DNA of 9,358 bases from an uncultured Subdoligranulum sp. (GTDB lineage Bacteria; Bacillota_A; Clostridia; Oscillospirales; Ruminococcaceae), in NCBI RefSeq assembly GCF_937890665.1, contig NZ_CALADU010000270.1:1-9358 (forward strand), written 5' to 3'. Position 1 is the stretch's first letter. Every line of letters begins with the position of its first letter. Of this stretch, positions 1 through 6,340 are shown in pieces. The notes beneath the pieces were generated by a model. That model searched no databases. It had not been told where the DNA came from and saw nothing but the letters and a program-made list of their open reading frames with translations. Position numbers and translations under genes: made by a program.

Positions 1-36
1 GAAGCCATAGAACAATTCAGAAATGAGGTGAAGTCA

Positions 37-447
37 TTGAACACGCAAATCATCGCCATCGCCAACCAGAAAGGCGGCGTTGGCAAGACAACCACCTGCG
101 CGAACCTGGGGATTGGGCTGGCGCAGGCCGGAAAGAAAGTGCTGCTGATCGACGGGGACCCGCAAGGCAGCCTGACCATCAGCCTGGGCCACCCCCAGCC
201 GGACAAGCTGCCCTTTACCCTGTCCGACGCGATGGGCCGTATCCTGATGGACGAGCCGCTGCGCCCCGGCGAGGGTATCCTGCACCACCCGGAGGGCGTT
301 GACCTGATGCCCGCAGACATCCAGCTCTCCGGCATGGAGGTCTCCCTGGTGAACGCCATGAGCCGGGAGACCATCCTGCGGCAGTATCTGGACACGCTCA
401 AGGGACAGTATTCCCATATATGCCTCTGCGTCAAGATGGCTTTGTGA
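37..447 (+). pseudogene. parA: ParA-family partition ATPase, truncated before Walker B
   Basis: ParA/Soj-type ATPases bind DNA and segregate plasmids or conjugative elements with a ParB partner. Visible are the deviant Walker A motif (KGGVGKTTT, codons 92-118) and the switch-like DGDPQGSLT. The family match ends at Y-S-H-I around base 420. There the expected Walker B strand (hhhDxPPSLG) is replaced by CLCVKMAL and a TGA, leaving about 137 of the usual 250-270 residues, so the product should not be a working ATPase. I favour the TTG at 37 as start, because GAGGTG at 25-30 sits 6 bases upstream. The GTG at 28 overlaps that site and has none of its own. The frame stays open to the left edge, so an upstream fusion cannot be excluded. 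The sequence style fits ParA of Tn1549-like integrative elements (recall, not searched). No parB follows. Confidence 0.8.
415..425. other. Rearrangement junction inside parA
   Basis: Family-like ParA sequence stops at the ATA codon 418-420. From about base 421 the DNA becomes AT-rich and is read in a different frame (starting at 420). The composition switch, the loss of the ParA match and the change of frame all fall within about 10 bases, so this is the breakpoint of a deletion or insertion. I see no target duplication or inverted repeat on either side, so the mechanism is unknown. Confidence 0.6.
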
Positions 448-872
448 CATTCGTTGAGAAATCGCCTGCAGCAATTTCGGTAGCGGAAAATGAACAGATT
501 CCACAAGAAATATCATATAAGGTGTTTTCTTACAATCATCACAGTATGAAAGGAAATTTGCAGGAAAAGAAAAATACGATTTTAAAGCTTGCAGAGCTAT
601 TGGAAGCTAAGCGGCCCCAACTCTCTAAAGTTGATAGTGGGTTCTGTAATGATCTTTTTTATTTATTCAACAATCTGAACCTTCGACATAATAATATCGA
701 TCCTTCGATGAAAGGAAAATTTAAACAGGCGGTTGCAGAGATGTCTCCGGAAGAATTAGAGCATTGGTATGATGAAACATATCAAATGTGCTTGCTTGCT
801 TTTTTACGGTTGGAACAGGAAGAACGAAAGATTGAAGTTGACAAACTAAAAAGTAGAATTGAAGGTATTTGA
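420..872 (+). CDS. Unrecognised protein, probable C-terminal fragment
   Basis: This is a 150-residue reading frame that I do not recognise. It is clearly AT-richer than the parA piece before it. The ATG at 420 lies on the breakpoint and has no good ribosome binding site, so the frame is probably the 3' end of a larger gene whose front was lost. The C-terminal two thirds look like a real helical domain: a K/E-rich helix (residues about 48-66), then [11 protein letters not shown] (about 88-98), then [13 protein letters not shown] and a charged tail (about 115-148). The R-H pair in a helical, nucleotide-binding-like setting loosely recalls HEPN-type domains of defence proteins. The canonical R-x4-6-H spacing is not clear, so this is only a hint. 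An internal ATG (546) could start a shorter product. Confidence 0.45.
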   Translation: MPLRQDGFVTFVEKSPAAISVAENEQIPQEISYKVFSYNHHSMKGNLQEKKNTILKLAELLEAKRPQLSKVDSGFCNDLFYLFNNLNLRHNNIDPSMKGKFKQAVAEMSPEELEHWYDETYQMCLLAFLRLEQEERKIEVDKLKSRIEGI

Positions 873-899
873 TCTTGTGTCTAAAAAGGTCAAAGTAAA

Positions 900-924
900 G
901 GGCTACCCCAAAATGAGGAAGCCC
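900..924 (+). terminator. Weak hairpin after the gene fragment
   Basis: GGGCT (900-904) pairs with AGCCC (920-924). An A/A mismatch and two more C-G pairs lie inside. No T-run follows directly; the first is a T5 about 17 bases later. It may be the remnant terminator of the fragment ending at 872. Confidence 0.25.
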
Positions 925-1012
925 CAGTGCTTTGCGATTGATTTTTGCCTTAGATTAATTCATGCGGTCAAGCATGTCTTAACGTTGGCGTTTGAAGCTG
1001 TATAAGATTTAG

Positions 1013-1109
1013 TATAATGAAATTCGGTTGGAGGTTTTTACTGCTTTTGACTTTCCTCCACAGCCCTGAGCTGCCGTGGATAAGAAGCAGAAAAGAAGCA
1101 AGGCGCCTC
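1013..1109 (+). ncRNA. Possible structured RNA after a TATAAT box
   Basis: A perfect TATAAT lies at 1013-1018, but only a poor -35 box (TTGAAG, 992-997, spacer 15). Downstream, nested pairing is possible: GAGG (1031-1034) with CCTC (1106-1109), CTGCTT (1041-1046) with AAGCAG (1085-1090), TCCAC (1057-1061) with GTGGA (1076-1080), and GC/GC around an 8-base loop. Large bubbles lie between the helices. No family is recognised, and this amount of pairing could arise by chance. Confidence 0.2.
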
Positions 1110-1150
1110 GCAGATTTTGGCTGAAGTTGTAAAAACTTTTGTCTGGATGA

Positions 1151-1179
1151 TTGTAAAATGTACGGTTCTGTGTTATTAT
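1151..1179 (+). promoter_or_regulatory. Sigma-A-like promoter, TTGTAA-N17-TATTAT
   Basis: The -35 box TTGTAA (1151-1156) and -10 box TATTAT (1174-1179) are exactly 17 bases apart. Transcription would start near 1186, where no gene follows. The next strong structure is the hairpin at 1274-1307, so the predicted product is a short untranslated RNA of about 120 bases. Confidence 0.4.
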
Positions 1180-1273
1180 TGCCTCCGGAAAACGCTCAAA
1201 CCGAAGCAACCAGATCACATTTGCCGCACCGGAAACAGTTCAGCAAGCGCTAATCGCGATTTCAAAACCTTTC

Positions 1274-1310
1274 AGATCCCCGGAAAGCTATGGCTTTCCG
1301 GGGATCTTTC
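1274..1310 (+). terminator. Perfect 15-bp hairpin, terminator-like
   Basis: Bases 1274-1288 pair without mismatch with 1293-1307 around a TATG loop. Only TTTC follows on the plus strand, and the opposite strand has a modest TTTT run, so termination strength is uncertain in both directions. It could end a short transcript from the promoter at 1151-1179. Confidence 0.5.
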
Positions 1311-1374
1311 TGTTGCAGGATTTGTTTTGTTCTATGCGATGGGAAAGGATCGTTGCTTTAGAGGAGGCGGAAAT

Positions 1375-1435
1375 AAAAGGGAAGTGCCCCTAACCGGTGA
1401 AGGAATGCGGGAAAAATGGGGCAAGCCTTCCTTTT
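1375..1435 (+). other. Long bulged hairpin upstream of the permease promoter
   Basis: AAAAGG (1375-1380) pairs with CCTTTT (1430-1435), AAG (1382-1384) with CTT (1427-1429), and TGCCCC (1385-1390) with GGGGCA (1418-1423). G1381 is bulged on the left and AGC (1424-1426) on the right, with a 27-base loop. The 3' arm ends in TTTT, so it may act as a weak terminator or as part of a small RNA. I do not recognise it. Confidence 0.35.
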
Positions 1436-1504
1436 AAAAGCGAGAATCTTTTGGGAAAAGTATGACTATTTCACATGGGAACGAAAAAAATCTTTTTTAA
1501 AATA

Positions 1505-1533
1505 TGGACAAACTATGTCTAAAATGGTAGAAT
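1505..1533 (+). promoter_or_regulatory. Permease promoter, TGGACA-N17-TAGAAT
   Basis: TGGACA (1505-1510) and TAGAAT (1528-1533) are spaced by 17 bases, close to the sigma-A consensus. The start would be near 1540, giving a leader of about 75 bases to the ATG at 1614. CCCC and GGGG tracts in the leader could pair. The conserved core of a purine riboswitch is not present. Confidence 0.6.
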
Positions 1534-1613
1534 GAGTGTCACGGTTTTTTCTCCCCGCACTTTCTATGGAGCAAGGGGCGGAAAACAGCATCCATTGAAA
1601 TAGGAGGAATTTC

Positions 1614-2984
1614 ATGTTAGAACGAGTTTTTAAGCTGCGGGAAAATCATACCAACGCCAAAACAGAGATCATGGCCGGTATCACGACCTTCATGACGATG
1701 GCGTATATCCTTGCAGTCAACCCGAGTGTCCTTTCGGCCACCGGCATGGATGCCAATGCCATCCTGATTGCCACCTCGCTGTCCGCCTTTATCGGCACGG
1801 CGTTGATGGCGCTGCTGGCCAATTATCCCTTTGCCTTGGCCCCCGGTATGGGTCTGAATGCTTATTTTGCCTATACCGTCGTTCTGAAAATGGGCTACAC
1901 TTGGCAGATGGCATTGATGGCCGTCTTTGCGGAAGGCATCATCTTCATCTTGCTGTCTTTGACCAACGTCCGTGAAGCTCTTTTCAATGCCATTCCTACG
2001 ACCTTGAAATCTGCTGTCAGCGTGGGCATTGGCCTGTTTATCGCGTTTGTGGGCCTGCAAAATGCCAAACTTATCGTCAATAGCGACTCCACGCTGCTGA
2101 CCTACCAGAGCTTTAAGGGCGAAACCTTCCACAGCGTGGGCATCGGTGCGATCTTGGCGCTGATCGGTGTTTTGGTCATCGCCATTATGCTGGTCAAAAA
2201 TGTCAAGGGGGCCATCCTTTACGGCATCCTGATCACTTGGGCTCTTGGCATCCTCTGCGAGTTGTGTGGCCTGTATATCCCCGATGCGGATGCCGGGATG
2301 TACTCTGTCATCCCTACTTCTTTCGTTAGCTTTGATTTCTCCGCTTTGGGCAAGACCTTTGGTCAGGTGTTTAAGGTGGATTTCTCGGGGCTGAATCCGT
2401 TGGATTTCTTCGCGGTTATGTTTGCCTTCCTTTTTGTCGACCTCTTTGACACGCTGGGCACCTTGATCGGCGTTGCTTCCAAGGCCGATATGCTGGATGA
2501 GGACGGCCACCTGCCCCGAATCAAAGGGGCACTGCTGGCCGATGCCATTGCTACCAGCGCGGGTGCTCTGTTGGGCACCTCCACCACCACTACCTACGTC
2601 GAGAGTGCTTCCGGTGTTACCGAGGGCGGCCGTACCGGTTTGACGGCGATGACCACTGGCGTTCTGTTCCTGCTGGCGGTGATCTTTAGCCCCCTGTTCC
2701 TGACCATTCCTTCCTTTGCAACGGCTCCTGCTTTGATTATCGTTGGCTTCTACATGCTGGGCGCCGTCGTGAAGATTGACTTCGATGATTTGTCGGATGC
2801 CATTCCGGCGTTCCTGACCATCGTGGCCATGCCGCTGGCTTACAGCATTTCGGAGGGTATCACCATCGGTGTCATCTCCTGGACGCTGCTGAACCTCATC
2901 ACCGGCAAGGCACGGGAAAAGAAGATCAGCCCCTTGATGTACGTGCTGACAGTTCTGTTTATTTTGAAGTATATTCTGCTGTAA
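1614..2984 (+). CDS. NCS2-family purine permease (AzgA/PbuG type)
   Basis: A proton-driven inner-membrane importer of purine bases, most likely guanine/hypoxanthine as in PbuG/PbuO or adenine as in AzgA; the exact substrate cannot be read from sequence. The 456 residues match the usual length. Family landmarks in order: MAYILAVNPSVLS (29-41), the APGMGLNAYFAY segment (76-87), FLFVDLFDTLGTLIGVASKA (272-291) and the serine/threonine-rich ALLGTSTTTTYVESASGV stretch (318-335), the last two forming the substrate site in this fold. About a dozen or more hydrophobic segments are visible, in line with the 14-segment UraA/UapA fold. AGGAGG (1602-1607) lies 6 bases before the ATG. The gene has its own promoter, and salvage of nucleobases fits a gut fermenter. 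Transcription may run on into the structured region downstream, since the first strong terminator is at 3175-3213. Confidence 0.93.
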   Translation: MLERVFKLRENHTNAKTEIMAGITTFMTMAYILAVNPSVLSATGMDANAILIATSLSAFIGTALMALLANYPFALAPGMGLNAYFAYTVVLKMGYTWQMALMAVFAEGIIFILLSLTNVREALFNAIPTTLKSAVSVGIGLFIAFVGLQNAKLIVNSDSTLLTYQSFKGETFHSVGIGAILALIGVLVIAIMLVKNVKGAILYGILITWALGILCELCGLYIPDADAGMYSVIPTSFVSFDFSALGKTFGQVFKVDFSGLNPLDFFAVMFAFLFVDLFDTLGTLIGVASKADMLDEDGHLPRIKGALLADAIATSAGALLGTSTTTTYVESASGVTEGGRTGLTAMTTGVLFLLAVIFSPLFLTIPSFATAPALIIVGFYMLGAVVKIDFDDLSDAIPAFLTIVAMPLAYSISEGITIGVISWTLLNLITGKAREKKISPLMYVLTVLFILKYILL

Positions 2985-2991
2985 AGTTTGG

Positions 2992-3020
2992 TTGAAAAAG
3001 GCGGCGGATAAAAGTGTAAG
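2992..3020 (+). promoter_or_regulatory. Weak promoter candidate before the 6S-like RNA
   Basis: TTGAAA (2992-2997) is a good -35 box. The element 17 bases later is TGTAAG (3015-3020), which matches TATAAT at 4 of 6 positions. A start near 3027 would give an RNA ending at the terminator at 3175-3213. The RNA could instead be cut from the permease transcript. Confidence 0.3.
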
Positions 3021-3172
3021 CAGTATCCGAAACGCTGCCGAGAAACCCCATAGGACGCCGTGCATTGCAGCGGTGGGAAACTTGCTCCCCGCAGCGGGCA
3101 ACCCAATGTCCGCGTGCTTGCAATCTTTCCCAAACAACCAGTCTGCTGTTGCAGCGTGTCCCCTGATTGAGT
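3021..3172 (+). ncRNA. Structured noncoding RNA candidate, 6S-RNA-like rod
   Basis: The stretch has no gene but pairs with itself over its whole length. A closing helix ACGCTGC (3032-3038)/GCAGCGT (3151-3157) surrounds a large open bubble (3039-3063 and 3125-3150). Inside is a bulged rod: ATTGCA (3064-3069)/TGCAAT (3119-3124), GCGG (3070-3073)/CCGC (3110-3113), TGGG (3074-3077)/CCCA (3102-3105), TTGC (3082-3085)/GCAA (3098-3101) and CCG/CGG around a CAG loop. A closing stem, a central bubble and an irregular terminal stem form the architecture of 6S RNA, which binds sigma-A RNA polymerase. The size of about 150-190 bases also fits. Assignment rests on hand folding only; a different structured RNA or a long permease 3' UTR is possible. 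Confidence 0.4.
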
Positions 3173-3174
3173 TC

Positions 3175-3213
3175 AAACGCCCCGAAGCGCATTGCGCTTC
3201 GGGGCGTTTTGTT
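3175..3213 (+). terminator. Strong intrinsic terminator (16-bp stem)
   Basis: Bases 3175-3190 pair perfectly with 3194-3209 around an ATT loop, with a GC-rich core (CGCCCCGAAGCGC). A T-run interrupted by one G follows. It ends whatever is transcribed from the permease or the candidate RNA and insulates the glycan operon. Confidence 0.9.
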
Positions 3214-3235
3214 TGTGACGGAATCCGGTGGTGCG

Positions 3236-3264
3236 TTGCTTTTTCCCAAAAGGTATGGTATGCT
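3236..3264 (+). promoter_or_regulatory. Glycan operon promoter with extended -10
   Basis: TTGCTT (3236-3241) and TATGCT (3259-3264) are 17 bases apart. The -10 box is preceded by TGG, an extended -10 element. Transcription would start near 3271, giving a leader of about 190 bases before the first gene at 3463. Confidence 0.6.
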
Positions 3265-3280
3265 AAAAAAGAAAAATGCA

Positions 3281-3302
3281 CAACGAAATTTTGATTTCGT
3301 TG
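3281..3302 (+). promoter_or_regulatory. 9-bp hairpin at the 5' end of the operon leader
   Basis: CAACGAAAT (3281-3289) pairs perfectly with ATTTCGTTG (3294-3302) around a TTTG loop. It lies within about 10 bases of the predicted start and would cap the mRNA 5' end, a position typical of RNA-stabilising hairpins. Confidence 0.4.
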
Positions 3303-3335
3303 CAAAATGGCGGACTTTCTGACAAGATGTTTCTT

Positions 3336-3400
3336 CCCCAAAAGGAAGCTTGGCGGTATCCCAGAGCGGTCCCCCGATACGCGGCGACTGCCTTTTGGGG
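3336..3400 (+). repeat. 65-base inverted-repeat element in the operon leader
   Basis: CCCCAAAAGG (3336-3345) and CCTTTTGGGG (3391-3400) are perfect 10-base inverted repeats. Between them lies a second pair, GTATC (3356-3360)/GATAC (3376-3380). The whole can fold as a two-helix structure with internal loops. No T-run follows, so it is not a normal terminator. It may be a regulatory leader structure or a copy of a dispersed palindromic repeat. Confidence 0.4.
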
Positions 3401-3462
3401 GGGCTTGGGGAGAATGGCAGAACATAACCATGCAATAACTTTGCAAGATCGAGAGGGAAACG

Positions 3463-4470
3463 ATGGAAGGAATTTGGCTCAGCGTTGTGATACCGCTGCA
3501 TGATCCGCCGCAGGATCAGCTTTGCCGGGCCATTGACAGCGCGCGGGCAGCCACGATTCCCACCGAGATTTTACTGGTAGATGATGGTTCTCGACCGGAT
3601 GTGGGGACGTTCTGCCGGGCCTTGTGTCACCAAGATGGGCGGATTCGGTATTTTTATCAGGAAAACCAAGGGGTGAGTGCGGCCCGAAACCGAGGAATGG
3701 CGGCGGCGACCGGACAGTATCTTCTATTTTTAGACGCCGACGATTGGCTGGATGACCGTTTGTGGTCCTATTTGCAGGCAGAAGCGGAACGAATCCATGA
3801 GGATTGGGTGGTTTTTCAGGTGATGGATTTCCACCCCCAATCGGGGCAGTACATCCCTCGTCCGCTCTTTTCCCAACGGTGTACCGATAAGGCGGCGATG
3901 ATCGCCATGCTGACCGGGTCGGCTCAGCTCAGTGAGTGTTGGGGAAAGTTGATCAAAACCCGATTTGTGCAGGCCCATGGCATTCGGTTTCCCATCGGTA
4001 TTGCACAAGGGGAAGACCGGTATTTTAACGGGCAGGTTTTGCTGCACGCCCAGACAGTTTTGGGGGTGCCGGTCTGTGGGTATGTCTATCGTTATGCGCT
4101 GAAAAATACCCAGCGATTGCTCCAAGACCCCGACCGGTATTTTGCTTCGTTTGAAATCAGCTATCCCTTGCTGCGCCAGTTGGTAGAAACACTGACCGAA
4201 CCGGGACAACGCAGGAAATGTCTGTCCGGTTTGAACTGGAACTATCTGGAACAGCTGGGGTCGGATGCCATCAAGTGCGCCCACAACGGTCTGCTGGATG
4301 CGCAGACCCAGCAGCGAATCTTGGCATTGGTCAAGGAACAGGATATTCTGAATCCCCGAACGCTGGGCCCCACTGCCAATCTTAAGGCGTGGGGGTATGC
4401 ATGGGCATTGCGTACCCGCTGTTGGTCGTTCTTTCGTTGGCTGGACAAGGTAAAAGGAAACAAAGCATGA
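3463..4470 (+). CDS. Family 2 glycosyltransferase (GT-A fold)
   Basis: Likely transfers a sugar from a nucleotide donor to a surface glycan at the cytoplasmic face of the membrane. The 335 residues carry the GT2 signature in order: VVIPLHD (8-14), LLVDDGS (37-43), ENQGVSAARNRG (67-78), the metal-binding LFLDADDW (88-95, DxD at 91-93) and GEDRYFN (183-189), the usual position of the acidic catalytic base. No signal peptide is seen and the C-terminal 130 residues are helical without a clear membrane helix, so it is probably soluble or peripheral. GAGAGGG (3451-3457) lies 5 bases before the ATG. It is the first gene of a three-gene unit and overlaps the next gene by the ATGA of 4467-4470, implying coupled translation. 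Donor and acceptor sugars cannot be told from sequence. Confidence 0.9.
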   Translation: MEGIWLSVVIPLHDPPQDQLCRAIDSARAATIPTEILLVDDGSRPDVGTFCRALCHQDGRIRYFYQENQGVSAARNRGMAAATGQYLLFLDADDWLDDRLWSYLQAEAERIHEDWVVFQVMDFHPQSGQYIPRPLFSQRCTDKAAMIAMLTGSAQLSECWGKLIKTRFVQAHGIRFPIGIAQGEDRYFNGQVLLHAQTVLGVPVCGYVYRYALKNTQRLLQDPDRYFASFEISYPLLRQLVETLTEPGQRRKCLSGLNWNYLEQLGSDAIKCAHNGLLDAQTQQRILALVKEQDILNPRTLGPTANLKAWGYAWALRTRCWSFFRWLDKVKGNKA

Positions 4471-5414
4471 AGTTGTCTGGAAAAATGGTTCGTTTTCTGC
4501 AGGGATTGTGGAATAGTGCCCGGTTCGGCCCGGCGGTCTTTGGGTGGACGCTGCTGGCTAAGCTCCATCCCTGCGCCGGTTTTCATCGGGGAAAGCAGGC
4601 GGCCATTTTGACGGTACTGCAAAAGCGGTTTGGGGCGTTCCTTCAACAAGAGGCAGAAAAACTGCAAGCGGATTCTGCCGCAGAAACACACTCCATCGGG
4701 AACGCACCCGTATGGGTACTCTGGCTGCAAGGCTATGAAGCGGCCCCGCCGCTGGTCCAGACCTGCATTGACAGCATTCGGCGGCAGGCGGGGACACGGC
4801 CGGTGATTTTGCTCACCCAGCAAAATGTGGAAGAATATGCACAACTGCCGCCTTCCATGCAGGAATTGTGGTTGCAAAAAAAGCTGTCCGTGCAGCAATA
4901 CAGTGACTATCTGCGCAGCTATCTGCTCGCGCACTATGGTGGTCTGTGGCTGGATGCCACGGTCTACTGTGCGGCCTCGCTGGAACAACCGGATTGGGCG
5001 GAGCGGTGCTGGCATACCTGCAAAATGCAGGAGCCGGATGATACCCATGCCTATGTTTCGGCATATCGGTGGAGCGTTTTTTGCATGGCTGCCGCCAAGG
5101 GAGGGCAGATCCCCCGGTTTCTCTGCGACTTTTTTGCGGAATATTATCGACGGTATGACCGACCTATCGACTACCTGCTGATTGACTTTGCCATCGAACT
5201 GGGGTATAGAAATGTGGAATCGATTCGTCGTATGGTGGACGAACTGCCCCAGAACAACCCGTAGCTATATGCCTTGGCGGGGGTGCTCAACGCCCCTTAC
5301 GATGCGCAGCAATGGCAGCAGATGTGCCGGGATACCCAATTTTTTAAACTGAATCATCGCTGCGTGCTGAAGCAAAGCGCAGATACCTATTTCGCCGTGC
5401 TGAGCGGCCGGTAA
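4467..5414 (+). pseudogene. Caps_synth-type sugar transferase split by an in-frame TAG
   Basis: The translated front part (4467-5264, 265 residues) matches capsular polysaccharide synthesis proteins (PF05704, related to GT32): PVWVLWLQG (81-89), the SDYLRSYLLAHYGGLWLDAT block with its conserved D (146-165) and DYLLIDFAIELGY (235-247). It stops at TAG (5262-5264) right after QNNP. The same frame then continues for 49 sense codons to a TAA at 5412-5414, beginning LYALAGVLNAPYD and ending in the family-like QFFKLNH and TYFAVL. Read as one frame it is 315 codons, close to the usual family length. So one base change, a sequencing error or amber readthrough explains the break. The start overlaps the GT2 stop (ATGA), with AAAAGG at 4452-4457. 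The core active-site blocks lie before the TAG, but loss of the C-terminal lobe probably harms folding. Confidence 0.75.
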
Positions 5415-5427
5415 GGAGGCAATCAAC

Positions 5428-6315
5428 GTGTCGGTTTTGTCGGATCGGCTATCCAACCTATGGTGCCAAACCGTAAAGTTCTGGGCATTTTCCCTCGTCA
5501 AGCGGGAGCAATACCAACAGATCCGCCGCAATACGCGGTGGAAAAATCGATATCGCGGCAAGCACTGCTTTATCTTGGGCAATGGCCCGTCCTTAAAAGA
5601 TGTGCGGTTTTCGGACCTGCAAGAGGAGTACGTTTTTACCGTAAACCAGCTAATGCGGCGGGAAGATTTCAAGGATTTGCACGCCAACTTTCATCTCTGG
5701 TCGGATTTTCGCTTCTTTGATGTGGATCCCGACGACGAAGGGGACCAAGAACTGCTGCGGGTAATGCGTTCTCTCAATACAGAAGGGAACCAGCCGGAGT
5801 GTTTTATCCCGGCGGATTTCATCGACTTTGCCAAAAAGTACGGCCTGATGGATAGCCTGCGTATGAACTTTTTCAAGGTCAATTTGGCGTTCTATGAGCA
5901 TTTTCAGGAACCTATCGACTTTGCCAAGTATCTGCCCAGTCAGGCCAGTGTGGTAGTCTATGCCATTATGCTGGCGATTTATATGGGGTTTGAGGAGATC
6001 TATCTCTTGGGCTGCGACACGACCGGCATTGTGGTTTTTGTAAAATCGATTCTGCAAGCTAACGATTCTGCGGATTATGCCTACCAGCTCAGCAACGCAG
6101 AAAAAGCCCGAATGACCAAAATGGCTGAAAACGCTACGATGGAGGGCAATGCCCGCTCCTATTGGGAACTGTTGCGGTCATATCGCATTCTGTATGAATA
6201 TTGTTCCAAACGGGGAATCACCTTGGTGAATTGCTCCTCCAGCACCGTAATCGGTTCGATCCCCCGGGCTAAACTGTCCGATGTTTTAGCGCAAAAGAAC
6301 TCGGACTCCCATTGA
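5428..6315 (+). CDS. MptE-like / GT42-like protein of a surface-glycan operon
   Basis: The 295 residues resemble the family usually named 6-hydroxymethylpterin diphosphokinase MptE-like (DUF115), whose fold is shared with GT42 sialyltransferases such as Campylobacter Cst-I/II. Seen: FILGNGPSLKD (48-58), the nucleotide-binding loop; SQASVVVYAIMLAIYMGFEEIYLLGCD (171-197, shown in family order), matching the Cst segment before the IDF motif; and a C-terminal YCSKRGITLVNCS (258-270) followed by IPRAKLSDVL. A catalytic histidine like that of Cst-II is not visible in the 228-257 region, so sialyltransfer is doubtful. In a glycan operon, sugar or phospho-sugar transfer is likelier than pterin synthesis. 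The GTG start has AGGAGG (5414-5419) 8 bases upstream, overlapping the TAA of the preceding frame. A terminator follows. Confidence 0.7.
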   Translation: MSVLSDRLSNLWCQTVKFWAFSLVKREQYQQIRRNTRWKNRYRGKHCFILGNGPSLKDVRFSDLQEEYVFTVNQLMRREDFKDLHANFHLWSDFRFFDVDPDDEGDQELLRVMRSLNTEGNQPECFIPADFIDFAKKYGLMDSLRMNFFKVNLAFYEHFQEPIDFAKYLPSQASVVVYAIMLAIYMGFEEIYLLGCDTTGIVVFVKSILQANDSADYAYQLSNAEKARMTKMAENATMEGNARSYWELLRSYRILYEYCSKRGITLVNCSSSTVIGSIPRAKLSDVLAQKNSDSH

Positions 6316-6340
6316 ACCGGACAGAAGCCTTTGCATCCCG

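Larger units (their letters stand above)
873..1613. other. 741-base intergenic region without a convincing gene
   Basis: Short open frames exist on both strands, but none has a ribosome binding site or a recognisable product, and they run through strong hairpins. What the region holds is listed separately: promoter-like boxes (1013-1018, 1151-1179, 1505-1533), a possible structured RNA (1031-1109), a 15-bp hairpin (1274-1307) and a bulged 15-bp hairpin (1375-1435). It separates the mobile-element scar from the permease. Confidence 0.6.

Noticed and set aside
1009..1218. A 69-codon minus-strand frame in the same intergenic region
   Set aside because: No ribosome binding site and no recognisable product; it overlaps the promoter-like element on the other strand.
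1117..1437. A 106-codon plus-strand frame upstream of the permease
   Set aside because: It runs through two strong hairpins, has no ribosome binding site and no protein-like pattern.
1534..1613. Purine riboswitch in the permease leader
   Set aside because: Expected from the gene's function, but the conserved paired-loop core is absent and the leader is only about 75 bases.
3165..3190. tRNA-like T-loop sequence (GTTCAAAC)
   Set aside because: The bases belong to the perfect 16-bp terminator stem and no cloverleaf can be drawn around them.
1617..3446. A 609-codon open frame antisense to the permease
   Set aside because: It is the mirror of a well-supported membrane protein gene, rich in Q, H, R and G as expected of antisense translation, has no recognisable domain and crosses the 3175-3213 terminator.
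4389..4466. ATG at 4389 as start of the Caps_synth gene
   Set aside because: It would overlap the glycosyltransferase by about 80 bases. The ATG at 4467 gives the usual ATGA coupling and a good upstream AAAAGG.
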